Below are positions 24,465-38,285 of a stretch of 64,000 nt of DNA, one piece after another. This stretch comes from Talpa occidentalis (taxonomy: Eukaryota > Chordata > Mammalia > Eulipotyphla > Talpidae). A program made the translations under genes and the position numbers. Location: NCBI RefSeq assembly GCF_014898055.3, contig NW_023601433.1:47363876-47427875 (forward strand). Direction: 5' to 3'. The notes beneath the pieces were generated by a model that worked only from the letters and a program-made list of their open reading frames with translations, ran no database searches and was not told the origin of the DNA. Within the stretch, counting starts at the first letter, position 1, and every line of letters starts with the position of its first letter.

Positions 24465-27400
24465 GTCAGAAGAAATGATGACTTTTCTTGATGTTTTTCT
24501 GACCTAGTCAAATGTGTTTGATTCAACTACCATGTCCATTGTAATATTATTACTAGTGTAACAAGTTTTCAATAGTTTAAGAAGTTGGAATTTTACTAAT
24601 GTAAAACTTAATACCCTAAAGAATGTTTATAGCTGTAGAAAAATCCATCTTGCATTTCATTTTTACAAAAATTCTCACACATGGAGGTATCATTTTCAAA
24701 ATGATAAAAAACAGAAAGCATTGTGGTCAAATGAGCCACACTTGATACATATCCTTGAATCTGGCAACTAGGGATTAAAAGAAGAATAATCAGGATGAAA
24801 GAGCTATGAGATTTATTCTAGATATTGCCTAATGACAGATTCAGGATTTTGAATAAGAAATAGTGTTCCATATTCAAAAGATTTCTCAAATAAGGGGGGG
24901 AAAGTAGTTCTGGCCCTTGAAAAGCTAATCTAAATAAAAAAGGCAGAGCTGACTTTACAGGAAAAGTGTGAAATGCTTCTGAATGTACTTTCTTTGTCTT
25001 TATCTGAGGATACTACACATTGTTCATACACATTAAACATGTCCATATTTTGGAGTTATAAATGGAAAGGTGGTGTAGACTTTTACAACATACATACTGT
25101 CTTATTTGAAAATTTCTTTCAGTTGTTACTTTCCAATTGTATTTTCTATCTAATGGAAGTACTGCCTGGTAAACTTTTATTAGGAGAGAGAAGTCCTACT
25201 AATAGTTCAATTCAACCTGCTCTATTATTTTAGTATATATAAGCAGTCAACTTGATTATCTTTGATTGGAATATTTCAGGAATAAATATTTCAAAAATAA
25301 AACAGTTTCCATCCCTGAGTAAGACCTAAACAAATGTTCAAATCTATTTTTTTGTAACCAATAGAAACTAGTTTCTTTTGTATTTTTTTGTCTCATATAT
25401 TGGTTATTCAATTATCTTATATGAAAAACTGTAATGAGTGTCTTTCTCAGAAGGCAATTTTCTGGTAAATATTGGCAAGCTAATCTTTCATATAAAATGA
25501 GCTGAAGTTTTTTTGTACACTTGCAAATCATGAATTTCAGATTTACTATATCCAAGGGAACAACCTGAGGAAACTAAAAATGTTCTGACATAATTGTATC
25601 AAATTGTGTAATCAAAAGCAAATGATAGGGTTTATTAACACTAATGAAATGATTTCCCATCATTTAATTCATTGCTCTGATTCAAAAAATTTTAGCAATA
25701 AGTATATTAAATGGACGTTCTAGAAATTACTACTGCTTAACGGTCATTTCCTTGAAACCATTTTTAGTTGGGAGTATTTCTAATAGTTATACTTCAAAAC
25801 ATAGAGTTGGTGTATTTGGAGACCTGGACAAAAGGAAGGGTAGCAGAGTGTGAAGCATGGATTCTTTATTAAAGCCAGAAGGAAAGAAATGAGTGGAATA
25901 AACTGCTTGTTTTATAAGTAATATTCTTGTTTATAACCACCTGCATTTTTCATAAGATGAAAATAAGTGGGTAATGTCTGTATGATATCTATGGGATTAA
26001 TATTAATACATTAAAAGGATTTTGTAAAAATTCATAGGAAAAAAACCTACTGATAAATGAGATAGATAAATCTACCAAGAATGTATGTTATTATAACTGG
26101 AAAATAACTGGGGTTGGGCTGCCTGTTGCTTCTAGAAACCAATTGAACAGAAACAGGAATTGAATCTATAATATACACTTTATTGTCAGAAAGTGGGCTG
26201 AGAGAACAGGGTATTTTGCCGCAAAAACCCATTCTAACATGTCATCTCAAGCTGGCATTTTCTAGTGAACTAAACAAAGACAGTTAACCATAAGCAAACC
26301 TCCCACCACAGCAGCCCATCAGATGGTGCCCCAGGTCTTCATCATGTCCCCAGAGTCTATTGTTGTCTCCTTGGTCATCTTGACCCAGGTATATCTTGTT
26401 TTCCTGGGTCTGGGAAAAACATCCTATTTTCCTGATGGCATCAATGTCTGGCACTTTCTGATGGTACCACTGAGACAGGTGTCTTTTAATTCAAATGAAT
26501 TTTAATTCAAAGAAAAACTGATTATTAATCACACAGTGCTTGTGGTAGCCTATGCTGTGTGTACTGCAGAATCTTATACTAGGTATGGTGCTATGCCTTT
26601 CTCCCTGACCATTTCACAAACATGATATTCAGAATTACTAGTTAACTTAAATTCAAATAACATCGAGACTTCTTGTTGTTCAGATTAACGTGTGCGTGTG
26701 TCAGGGTAACTAGTTAAAAACTGAAACGGAGCTAAGATATTATTCTTTTCTCAAGCTAACAAGTTAGCCCACAATGGTTTTGTGGATGCTTTACAGAAGA
26801 CTTGAAATGCTGCTCAGTGAAGGAAAATTTTATCATTCAGCACAGCTAGCAACAGGGAGCATCAGCTTAATTGGTTAAGCTCCCTTAAGCCTTCAAGATT
26901 CATGCAAGTGTAGAAAAGACACCCAGAAGGAAGCCTGTATGATTTGTGGCTTACACTAGAGAAAGGGTATTCTGAGTTTAGGAAACTTGAATCTTTCATA
27001 ATGGGCAGTTAGGAAGCCTACACTTTACATAGGAGGGTGACCCTATCTTTATTCTTAAGACATGCAAATATTCAAGAGTTCACTGGAGAATTATCTTCCA
27101 ATATAAGTAATAAAAGCTGTGAAATAGTTTAATTTGAGATTGGCAGCAATGTCAGTTTGGTTTTTTTGGAAAGTAATTTGGCACTAAGTGCCTTAGAATG
27201 ATCATGCTATTTGAAGGATTTTATTTTAAATTTCAAAGAGCATAATCAAAGAGCATAATCCTAAATATTGAAATATTTTCATTTAGAAAACAATAGCTAC
27301 TGGAATTTTAAAATGCCCTATGATAAATGAATTGATTGGATGCTAAATAATTACAAGTGTTTTTGTAAAATTTAAAATAAAGTGATGCATTAATTAAAAT

Positions 27401-27578
27401 AATTGTTTTACTATTACTAACCCTAAAAAAAGAAATCTATTTTATGTTACCCCCAAAATGGAAGTAAATACCAAAGTAAAAATGGAAAAGATTGCAATTA
27501 CCTTGTATCAGTATGTTGTCTTACAGAGCATCACGACCAAAACTATTGTTCCATATAAGATAGATGTCAGACTTATTT

Positions 27579-27906
27579 ATTTTTTTAATATTTTTTTTTT
27601 TTAAAGAGGCATGTATTTTTATTTATTTATGTATTTATTTATTTATTTGTTTGTTTATACATGCATTGGGTACAGTCAGAAGCGCGGGAGGGTGAGAGAA
27701 TTCACCAGAGCCAGAGCGGGGAGCAGAGCAGGCAGAAGGACCGAAGTACACTGCTGAGGGGAGCAGCGGGCGGCAGGAGAGGTCTGCGCGCCATATGGGA
27801 CCCTCCTGTGGTGGCCGGGGAGCAGCCAGGGATCGAACCGGCGCTGCAGAGGCTATAGGCAGCTTCGCAACCCAGCGCTCAACCGCTGCGCCACCGGGGA
27901 GGCCCA
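27579..27906 (-). mobile_element. tRNA-derived SINE, group A, full length
   Basis: A reverse-strand copy with the group A marker and, like the copy at 3432-3751, a tail containing ACATGCCTCTTT (here as its complement near 27606-27617). A 12-bp duplication TCAGACTTATTT is found at 27567-27578 and 27907-27918. Its head faces the head of the next SINE, 50 bp away. Confidence 0.92.
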
Positions 27907-27956
27907 TCAGACTTATTTTTAAAAATAAATAAATGATGTGTTATAAACCAAGTTTT

Positions 27957-28218
27957 GGGCCTCCCCAATGGCGCAGGTTGCAAAGCTGCCTGCAGCCTCT
28001 GCAGCGCCTTCTCGATCCCTGGCCACCGGGTGAGAGTCCCACATGGCACGCAGACCTCTCCTGCCATGCCCGCTGCTCCCCTCAGCGGTGTATTTCGTCA
28101 GTCTGCCTGTTCTATTCCCCGCTCTGGCTCTGGTGAATTCTCTCACCCTCCCATGCTTCTGACTGTACCCAGTGCTTGTATAAATAAATAAATCTTTAAA
28201 AAAAAAAAAAAAAAAACC
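27957..28218 (+). mobile_element. tRNA-derived SINE, group B
   Basis: A forward copy with a small deletion in the head between GGCGCAG and GTTGCAAAG. It has the group B marker TCGTCAGTCTGCC and a clean A tail. The duplication CCAAGTTTT occurs at 27948-27956 and 28219-28227. It forms a head-to-head inverted pair with the copy at 27579-27906. Confidence 0.92.
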
Positions 28219-28259
28219 CCAAGTTTTAATTTTCCTTTGTTTATATTATGTGATACTCA

Positions 28260-28425
28260 CATAGCATTTAATAGTTGTGAGGTAGGGTCCCAAGGACACT
28301 GTTCTGTAAGGAACTCATTGGATCCTTATAGAAACTCACATGAGTCTATTATTTTCCTCAGTTTATAAATGAATAAACTGAGGCAGAGAACTTCATCATT
28401 TGTCAAAGTCATTCTGCAAGACAAT
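28260..28425 (+). repeat. MIR-like ancient SINE
   Basis: CCTCAGTTTATAAATGAATAA followed by ACTGAGGCAGAGAACTTCAT and TTGTCAAAGTCATTCTGCA matches the MIR core and tail. Confidence 0.65.
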
Positions 28426-29224
28426 CTACATTTTCAAACACAAGGTTAAGGTGCCATACAAAACAAAATACAAGATAAATACTTTAAATTACCATATTTG
28501 TTTAAAATCTTTGCTATGTGTTTGGTATTTGTGTACATTCTGGGTATTAGGAACAATGGAACAGTACATAATTAGTACACAATTATTAGTTTTACTGGTA
28601 TTAATTTCCAAATTTATTATAAACTTTTGAACCATTGTTGAGAATTGGGCATTTAATCTAATCATCATTGCCTTGTGCCCAAAAATATAATAGTTTTCAG
28701 TTTGTTTGAGAGAATCTAATCTCTTGATCCCAGGAAATCTACCAATGAAGCTTGTACTTCATTGAATTCAACTACAAAATTGAGTGATTATTTTTGAAAG
28801 CTACTTACTTTATCCAAGTCATTTACTAGTTTCACGCACGTTAATGACTTCATTTCATTTGTGAAATAATACTGCTTTGAAAGTAATAAACTAGTCCAAA
28901 TTCTAATTTAAGTTTACATGAGTGAATATTGTTATAGGACCCATGTGTTGCTCTTTCTTTCTTTATTAACATTTTAAAATAATGAGTTGTAGAACTTTGG
29001 GGAATGCAATGTGTTTTCAGTTTTCTTAATAAGCCCTTCAATATTAATAAGGGTGAAATACATATTTATCATTAAGGAAAACAGAGTAAACATATGTATC
29101 TTGATCCCTGTTGAAAGTTCTGTTAGGTTTTTGTGGACCACTGAGCCCAGTGAGAAACTTGTTTTGTCGCGATCTTTCTTTACTCTTTTTATTGTTTTAT
29201 TATTATTATTTTTTTCCTGACCAT

Positions 29225-29622
29225 CATCCTTTATATGCTCTTGTCCCTTTCTTCTTCCCCATTCCCTCTTAATCTCAGTGCTCTCAATGCCTTTATTAAT
29301 GTCTGCTAGTTTTTGTAAGTTGGAGAATCATGCCTTCTTGCTGTAGCGCCCCAACAATAGGGTTCTGAGCTGCTGGGTGCCACCATTATCTGCATCAGAG
29401 AGGAGCTGTTGCATCTACTAGTGCTCCAATATTTTACCTTATAGGAACTTATCTCATGCTTTCCTATCCTTTTAAATGGTCTCTCTCAATCTCCCTGTGG
29501 GTTGCCCATCACCAAGTCCTCAGCTCTCCTATAAACATAGTTGATTCCATATATATTCTGGTTTATGCATTTGTGGAGGAAGAGAGGACATTAGAATCCT
29601 ATTAGTCTGCCATTTTTCCTTT
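29225..29622 (-). mobile_element. L1 5'-region-like fragment, antisense
   Basis: A pyrimidine-rich sequence that shares CTGCTAGTTTTTGTAAG with 44610-44627 next to a definite L1, and ends TTAGTCTGCCATTTTTCC, a phrase typical of antisense L1 5'UTRs. It is assigned with low certainty. Confidence 0.4.
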
Positions 29623-30539
29623 AACCTATGAATGTAGAGAAGATAATTAGTCCTGAAATAGGAAAAAAATAAAACCAGATCATTTTTCAAACAGAAAGTT
29701 ACTTGTCAATTTTGCCAAATTTGGTTTCCTTAAACACATGGTTCATATGAGTTCTGTAATTTCATAATGCATCATTGATTGATTATATAAGGACATTTTT
29801 TGCTGAAGATTAACCTTTATAATATTTGTGTAGAGAATAAATTTATTAATTTTCACTAATAGTAAAGAACAAATAGGTTCACATAACACTTTTATCTGTA
29901 TTTGTTAATAGCTATTTCTACCTGATTTAAAATTCATTCTCCTCAACCAATATATGCATCCTCTTATTTGACAACTTTGAATCCTACATCTTTTTAAAAA
30001 AAATTTGGTTATACCAAAATAATATGATGTGTAAAGGCTAAAAAAAAATCCTATCTTCTGCTTGAAAATATAAACATTGGTTATTTTTTGGCTCCCTTTA
30101 TTTTTGGAAACCAAAGCTTTCATCGATTGCTTTTGTTTGGTGTAAGTGATCCCTTATTGATAAATTGAATTTGCATTCAAAACTTATAAATATCTGATAA
30201 GCAGCAATTCTTATGCAATTGTTACAAGAGATACTGGCTTCTCTGAAACATGAGGCTTTTAAGTCAGTGTAGCTCTTAGAGCCAGCTGATGTGAGTCTCT
30301 TTCACTGGATCTGAGCTGCCAACTATGGAATCTGCAAGAAAAGTCCTGAGCATCTGTGTGGATTGTCCTCTAAAATCAAAGCAGATGCTGCCTTCCTGGT
30401 ACTCCAGCTTTCTTGCCACATAGACTTTAAAGTGTATCTGATACAAGGTGACCTGTTGGGATATGTAGAATCTGGGTATTCAGTTGCACCTAAAGAACTG
30501 TCTGGTGGGCACTGCAAAATGTAGTGAGGATATGCCAGA

Positions 30540-30754
30540 AGTGCAGGGAGTGATAGGATTCACCAGAGACAGAGTGGGGAGCAGAACAGGCAGATCTACT
30601 AAAATATACTGCTGAAGGGAGCAGTGGGTGAGAAAGGAGAGGTCTGCTGCACCATGTAGGTTAGCTCCCTGGCTGGGGAATCTTACTCAGGCCAGGGTGG
30701 CCGGGATATCTTGATAGTGCTGAGACTTTAATCCCTGAGCCACCAGCAAGGCCC
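30540..30754 (-). mobile_element. tRNA-derived SINE, diverged, group C
   Basis: A reverse-strand, strongly diverged copy. It is recognisable by GATTCACCAGAGACAGAG, GGGGAGCAGAACAGGCAGA, TACTGCTGAAGGGAGCAG and the GAGGTCTGCTGCACCATG variant shared with 39151-39417. It has no clear tail or duplication, and the head is altered. Confidence 0.8.
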
Positions 30755-32521
30755 TAATACTAGAATTCTAGAATGAAGAAAAAAAAAAAAAAAGTCCAAC
30801 AGTGTCTCTGTTCCACTCCTCTTAGAATCTCTTTCTCCAGAGTTAACAACTTTCAACTTATGTAGGTGTCTGTTATGGTATTTACTTCCACATTTCTGTA
30901 TAATATATTTATATTGCTCTTTACTAGTTTTCTCTTGACTGTTTATTGATACCTGTCAACTTGCTGTTATGGAAGATGAGTTTTTCCTTTTATGTCACTT
31001 TTATTTTCCACATTCTCATCTTTTCAGTATTGTTACATCAAAAGTGAGTTAAGCCAATAGGCAGTGCACAATAAATGGCTGTGTAATAATTTCTTACTGA
31101 ATAAACAAGGAGGTTCTCTGATAACATTACTTCTCACACTTTTTCTTTTCTTGCTACTGGAGTTAGTTTCTTTGACTCTAGAGAAATTACTCATTTACTT
31201 ATTTACATTTAATTTTACCCTCACATTCTCTTTAGGTGTTTCAGAATAGTCGCCAAATGCTGAGAAATAGCAGGCTAATTATCAATTTGTTTTTTTCATA
31301 TAGAATGACTTCACACAACTTTCTCTCTTATTCCTTTAACTTGAATTTGTTTTTGCCTCTCTGGGCTACTCTTTCAACAAATTCTGGAACTTTCCTTGGG
31401 TACTTTTCATTCTTTCATTAAATTTCCTGAAATTTTGCTGAGTACATCCCAAAATAGTTTTATATGAAAGGATTCCTGGGAAGTAAAGGTTTTGCATGTC
31501 GGGAATTATATTTTTAACTTTCATGATGGATTTTTTTTTTTTTTGGCTTCATTGAACATAAATTTCTACATTGGAAAAATGATTTTTTTCCTTTATGTAG
31601 AAGGTATTGCTCTTTAATTATAGAACCTAATGTTACTTTTAAGGCATTATCATCATAGAGTGCATTTGTTAATGGCATTACTATTTTAGTTTGCTAGTCA
31701 ATTGAAAGGCTACCACTTGGCAGTGCTTAGATTAACCTCTGTTGTTGGAAAATAAGTCTCCATGATTCCCTTGCATTTTTATATAGATTGAGAACAAAGG
31801 TCTTTGTTCTGGACATCCCTTCAATGATGTGTGTGTAGCAAACAGCCTTGAGAGGTAGGAATAGTATCTCCCTCCATGTTAGTGAGCATTCATGCTTACT
31901 GGCTGTCTAAATGATGTGGGTTCCCTAAGCTCAGGTTTTCTGTTTGTTTCAGTGTCCCCTGGCTCTCTTTAAATCATGCTGTGAGAATGATAGCTTGAGG
32001 AAATAGTGCATAAAAGGAGGATACTCTGGCTAATGCTATTATACTAATACACAGTCCTTTGTCTCTTACCCAGTCTCTTTTCTTCTGCTAGCATCCATGA
32101 AGCTATGACAGGCTGACTTATGAGCTTCCAAGTGGGGTAAAGTGATAGCCCTTTTACAGATTCTGACATGTTTTCTCCTTGAAAATTTTCTCAGCCAGTA
32201 ACCTTCTGTGCCTTTTGCTCCTGTCATTTACTTAGTTGAATTCAGTATTTCATTGTTTATTTATCTTTAAGATTTGTTTTCTTAATCCAATAATAATGTA
32301 AGTAATTTCTTTGTAGCAAATTACAACAAATATTAGTTTCATGCAAGTTTCTAAAATGTATATATTAATATTTGTATTTAATTGAGTAGATAATGTTTAC
32401 TGTTAAATTGCATGGCAGACATAGAGTATGACACGTTGATAATATTCTTAAAATAGTGTTGTATGGCATTACCCAGACATTTATTGAGATACGTTTTATG
32501 TCGTGTATGTCTTTCTTTTTA

Positions 32522-32800
32522 TTTATTTATTTATTTTTTAAAGATTTATTTATTTATTTATACAAGCACTGGGTACAGTCAGAAGCACGGGAGGGTGAGA
32601 GAATTCACCAGAGCTAGAGCAGGGAACAGAACAGGCAGACTGATGAAATGCACTGCTGAGGGGAGCAGCGGGCATGGCAGGAGAGGTCTGCGCGCCATGT
32701 GGGACCCTCACCGGCACCTGGGGATGGAACTGGTGCTGCAGAGGCTGCGGGCAGCTTCGCAGCCCAATGCTCAACCACTGCGCCACCAGGGGAGACACCC
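32522..32800 (-). mobile_element. tRNA-derived SINE, group B
   Basis: A reverse-strand full copy with the ATTT-rich tail at its left end. The 14-bp duplication TGTCTTTCTTTTTA is at 32508-32521 and 32801-32814. Confidence 0.92.
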
Positions 32801-32814
32801 TGTCTTTCTTTTTA

Positions 32815-33020
32815 AATTATACCTAACCTTTATTGGACAGTTACTACATGTTATGAACCATGCATGCTTTTCACATGGATTATTTTACTCATTTCTCTCA
32901 GTAGTCCTTAATGGAAGTTGTTTTTATTCTTTCTATTTCATGGAAGAAGTAATAGAAGCATGTATAACTTGGATGAGGATATAACTTTGACAAATGATAG
33001 AGTTAGTATTCATACCAGGT
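32815..33020 (+). repeat. MIR-like ancient SINE
   Basis: ACTACATGTTATGAACCATGC, CACATGGATTATTTTACTC and a later GAAGAAGTAATAGAAGC suggest a MIR in + orientation. It begins directly after the SINE at 32522-32800. Confidence 0.5.
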
Positions 33021-34314
33021 CTGTTTAATTTTTGAATCCAAGTTCTTAACTCCGCAATAAAATAGTAGGCAAGGAAAGAATAAGAAGTGTATTGACTCAA
33101 CTGGATAATTTTTTTTAACATTGTGTAGTTTAATTAATACTACAGGCCTTCAATGTTGATTTGACATATGTAATAACTGAGCTTCACTCTATGATTATAA
33201 AGGAACTCAGTGTATAACTCTTGCTAAAAGTAACTATGTCCGGTTAAAGCTTTTAAAAAAAAGTTCCAAACAATAAAATAGAGCAATAAAAGAGCTGACA
33301 TTTATATATCTACAAGTTGGGAAATTCTAAGTTGTGATTCCCATAGCAGTTGTAGTTCAGCCTTGGGGCAGTGACTATTGCAATCTTAACTGAGCACCAT
33401 ATGTAGCTACATAAAATAATGTTTTACATGCTCTTGGGGCCTGATAATGGCCACTGTGAGAACAATGAATGTGTAAATTATCCATTCCTCTTTTATCACT
33501 GTAGTTTGGGGCGTTTCATTGATGCAGCGCTTTCATAGTGCAACATAGGTGTTTCAAATAGTTATACATTGTGTTGGCCTTTTAGTGGGCTTAAATTATT
33601 AATGGATCCTGAAAAAAAAGCCTTTAACTTATTTATTTTTATGTTTTCCTCCTGATATATAAGTAGTCACATTTGTCCTTTCCTATCCTCACTCCCAATG
33701 GAAAAGCATAATCTTGGGAGTTCTTATTTACATTAAAAGTATGATTCATAAGTAGGTACAGGTATCTGGGTAACCTTTGAAATTATTTGCCGTGCTTCAT
33801 AAAAGAGATAGATAACCAAGAAGTGCATATTAGAGCCTCTTGAAACACAGGATCATCAGTCATAAAGTAGGCTGACATCATGCAGTGTAGCACCATTGAG
33901 GACATGTGGGGCATAGCTATAATTCAGGGAAAACTCAGTGCATTTAACTTATTTTAGTGGATTCAAAGAGGAAATTTCAGTTGTGCATTACTAGATTTCT
34001 ATGGCTTTGAAAATTGACATTTTCCATATGTCAATTTTTATTAAACTCAAGCTTAGTATATTAAAAGATCCATTGAAGTGATATGACTAATAGATTATTG
34101 CACTGACTTTCCTAAATATTACTTCAATAATTTAAAATATTGTTTGACACTATGTCTTGAACATTTAACCTTAGTTTATCATTTTGTTGATTGACTTCTC
34201 TATTGAGTGCATATAAATTTCTAGTATGAGTTTCTCAAATACATGATTATATATATATTATATATATTTTTCTGATGGCAGATTCTTTCACAGAATTATT
34301 TACTTTTTATTTTA

Positions 34315-34535
34315 TTTTATTTTTTATGATATAATTTCTTTATATATATTTTACATCATTGTTCATTTTTGTACAGTGTTTGCTTTCTCTTCTCAGGTGT
34401 AGTCCCCATATAATTCCACCACCAATTCACCTGTGCAAGATCACCATAGTCCCTGTGCTCTTCCCTCCCTTATTCTAATTCCTCTCCCCACCTCCTCCTA
34501 CCCCGCCAGAATATCTCTGATTTATAGGTGCCTGT
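34315..34535 (-). mobile_element. L1 3'UTR fragment, antisense
   Basis: The stretch TTACATCATTGTTCATTTTTG with GTACAGTGTTTGCTTTCTCT, then CTCAGGTGTAG, is closely similar to 19298-19345 at the 3' end of the L1 at 19237-21490. It therefore marks a severely truncated sibling insertion. Confidence 0.65.
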
Positions 34536-35802
34536 GATGGCAGGCTCTTAAAAGAGGTGGTTTGATACCTCTCATATAATGTCATTGTTATCAATTTTAA
34601 ATGTAGAAAGAATAAACCTAACATTGTATGTATACATAAATTATACACCACATAGACTTCCAAGAAATTGTTCAACATATTGTATTTAGTTGTATCTGGA
34701 AATTCATTGCTTCAGCAAGTCCCATGGATTATTTTATTTTCATATCAAAATATTTAGTGATCTGCTAAATATGTCAGACTGTATATGTAAGGAGAAGAAC
34801 ATGTAAGCATCCTAGCTATAACTGGAGATGCTGAATCTTTTCTAAATATTCTAAGTAGTTAGTAAGCCTGTTGATATCAGTCAGACATATTCTGCATTAT
34901 GCAATTGATCTTAACGGACTTGACTATTAGTGAACCCCTTAATGAAAAGACAGTGGTCAAGATTGTAAAATAAAGCATATATCTATGTGGTATTTAGTTT
35001 ATTTTTATGTGCCATCACCTTTATTCCACTTTCACCTTTCAGAGTACCAGCATATTTACCCAATCTCTACAACATATTTGAACATAGTTTTATTATTTAT
35101 AAAATATTGCCTTTACAAAGGTAAAAATGCAAAGATGGAGGTTGACTATGTAGGTGTTTGTGCCTTCCCCTGTTTTATACATTATATCAGAAGTAAACAA
35201 AAGTGATTCTGATGCTAAGATATTAATTCCTATAGAATACTTGAAATTATCAGTCAATTAGCTTGGGTTATCTTTATGTGAAATCTCACCATATAAAGGA
35301 TTTAAATCTAGAATTGTGTTTATTACATGCTCATTTTGGCAAGTTGTGTTTGAAGCAACTGACAAATTTTTATAGCAGTTAAGTTTTATAATGGTCTTCA
35401 CTATTTGCGTAAGTAAAAAAAAATTATCATCCACCCCTAGTATCATGTATCCTTTTTTAAAAAATCATGTATTACAACATTATAGTAATTTATGATTACT
35501 TCCTAAAACATATACCAAAAAAATGATTAGATAAGAAAATTAACCTAAGAAGTGCCAGTGTTATCTTATCCCAGTGGTATCATGTACATCTCCTGGGATA
35601 AGCTAACTCAGGAGACTGTCACATTAAAATGCAATTTTTCTAATATATGTACCTACCTTATCATTGAAGGCTATTCTCCCTGGAGGAAAGATCTACTTAA
35701 CATGCTCCTAATGCCTAATAGACTGCAGTTATTCAGATTGCTTTCACATTATGGACATAAACCTAGTAGTGTGTACTTTTCTTTGTCCTGTGCTTTCTGT
35801 AG

Positions 35803-35895
<93 letters not shown>

Positions 35896-37714
35896 TAAGT
35901 TATCAGAAGTTTTAACTAAATTTGCAATATATGCATAGCATTGCTCATAGCAGCAACTATTCCAAAAGCATATGGCATGTGGAGTGTTTGTGCTTAATTA
36001 AAAACATGCCATAAGTCGGTTTGTCTTCTAAAGAGCATTTTTCATCTAGTGAGTTAATTGTGTAATGGAAGAAGTATAGCATGGAAATTCACACGCACCT
36101 GTTCAAAGTCTTATGCCATGGCAAATACTATTGAATTTTAATACAAAATAGTATTTGATTGAAATGTTTGTCATGTTTACAGCACTGTAACTGTCTTCAG
36201 ATTGCTTTTTATGTTAGTTAGTTATTGCTTATATGTTTGTTCTTCAGTTTTGCTCAGTTAAAAATATTCTAGACAAACTTAAAGAATAGGCCATGTAAGT
36301 ATTAGTCATTTAATATAAATAGCATTGATTTTAGAAGTAGAATCTCAAGGCATATGATGAAAAAGAAGAGGTCATACGTTAGGAATCTTGAGCATGATTT
36401 TAGGTATTATAAGAACAAAGAAAAACTTTTTTGTATTATCACATTTATAGTTATCTTCCATATTGGCATGTTTGCATGGAAGGATGTTTAGGTCTTGATC
36501 TGAGAGTGCAGTCATTCTTAATATTTTTTCCTTGATTTGGGGAAAAATTGAAGAGTTTTAGATAAAAATTTAAGCTCTTAATTCTATCTTCTCTTAGTCT
36601 TCTAAAGGAAGGCCCCAAGACTCTTTTTCATTGTGATTATACAGAATCTAAAATTAGTTTATGTTCTTATATGTTGTAGCCAGCACTCTGAATATTTATA
36701 TTTTAGAAAGAATTGCCCTATCATAGTTCTTTTTAGAAAAAATATGGGATAAAATAAATTTATTAAATTTACCATAGTACTCTTTGTTGACAAACCTATC
36801 TTGAAATAGATGTTCAAGTACTATGAACAGTTATCTAAAATAGGGTGCTACCAAATTCTATGAAGATATTAAAAATAAAAAGCTCATATGGGTGGTGTTA
36901 CTTCAGCAAATGTGATGGCAGTCTGAGGAAATTTTTAATTTGTCCTAATTATTGTACGTCATTAAATTGATACACATATTTTCAATTTTTGTTCGATATC
37001 CCTGTCTTTAATTTTTTTAGTCTATGAATTTTTTAACCATTGATAGTTTATAGCATATCTTTAGGTTTTTATTTAAGAAATACAATTAAAGAATCCACAT
37101 TTTCTAATATATATAAAATTGCATTGTGGTCTTTATTAAATCCATTGGTAATCATTTATGGTTGTATAGATTGCTTAAACTATGTATTTAATTAAACTAC
37201 AGTTTTTAGGTATTGATTTTTAAGTAAGTACTGCTTAGATTTCTGTGATATTACTTATATATGTACATATGCTTAGAAAATAATGTCTACACATATACAT
37301 GTGGGAAAATATACAAATAAATTAAAAATATATTTAAGTGGTTTAGAAATTTATACTTTCCAAATGACAGTTTTCATTAAACTCAAGTTTATTATATTAG
37401 TAGTAAATAATCATTGAAGTAACTTGACAAATACATGTATTGTTGAGCTGCTTATATAAATTACTTAAGTTACATAATAGAAGTAACATCATATTACTTC
37501 ATGTAAATAACTTCATGAATTTAAATTTTATTACAAACACTTTAAAGAAAACAACTTGTTTTTTAGTGGATAGCTATTGGCTTAGCAGTATGCATAAAGC
37601 AGTTAAGGAAATGGTGACTTTGACTTGTGGAATAGATGCCATAAGGATAGCTAGATCTCATTTGGACTGTTGTTATCTGCTGTGGTTAAAAAAAAAAAAA
37701 ATTGGCCTTTTGGA

Positions 37715-37800
37715 TTATTGGAAAGATAATGATGTGACATATGTAAAAGCACTCTGTAAATTATAAAGTGCTATGTAATTACAGCATCATTAGCCATTTA
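37715..37800 (-). repeat. possible MIR-like fragment
   Basis: TGTGACATATGTAAAAGCACTC, then AAGTGCTATGTAATTACAGC, resembles the reverse-orientation MIR head region. Confidence 0.4.
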
Positions 37801-37937
37801 ATCTTCATAGTTCTTGAATAGATAGTGGGGTGGAATTTTTTTCAGTGAAAGTCTAGAGATTAGACTGCAAAATGTGCACTTGTATTACACAGAAGCATGT
37901 CATCCTGGAGAAATGTTTCTGTGTCATTTTAATATAG

Positions 37938-38285
<348 letters not shown>

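Noticed and set aside
26240..26510. Possible processed pseudogene (60-codon frame at 26323-26505)
   Set aside because: The sequence is more balanced than its surroundings, but I see no recognisable protein, A tail or target duplication.
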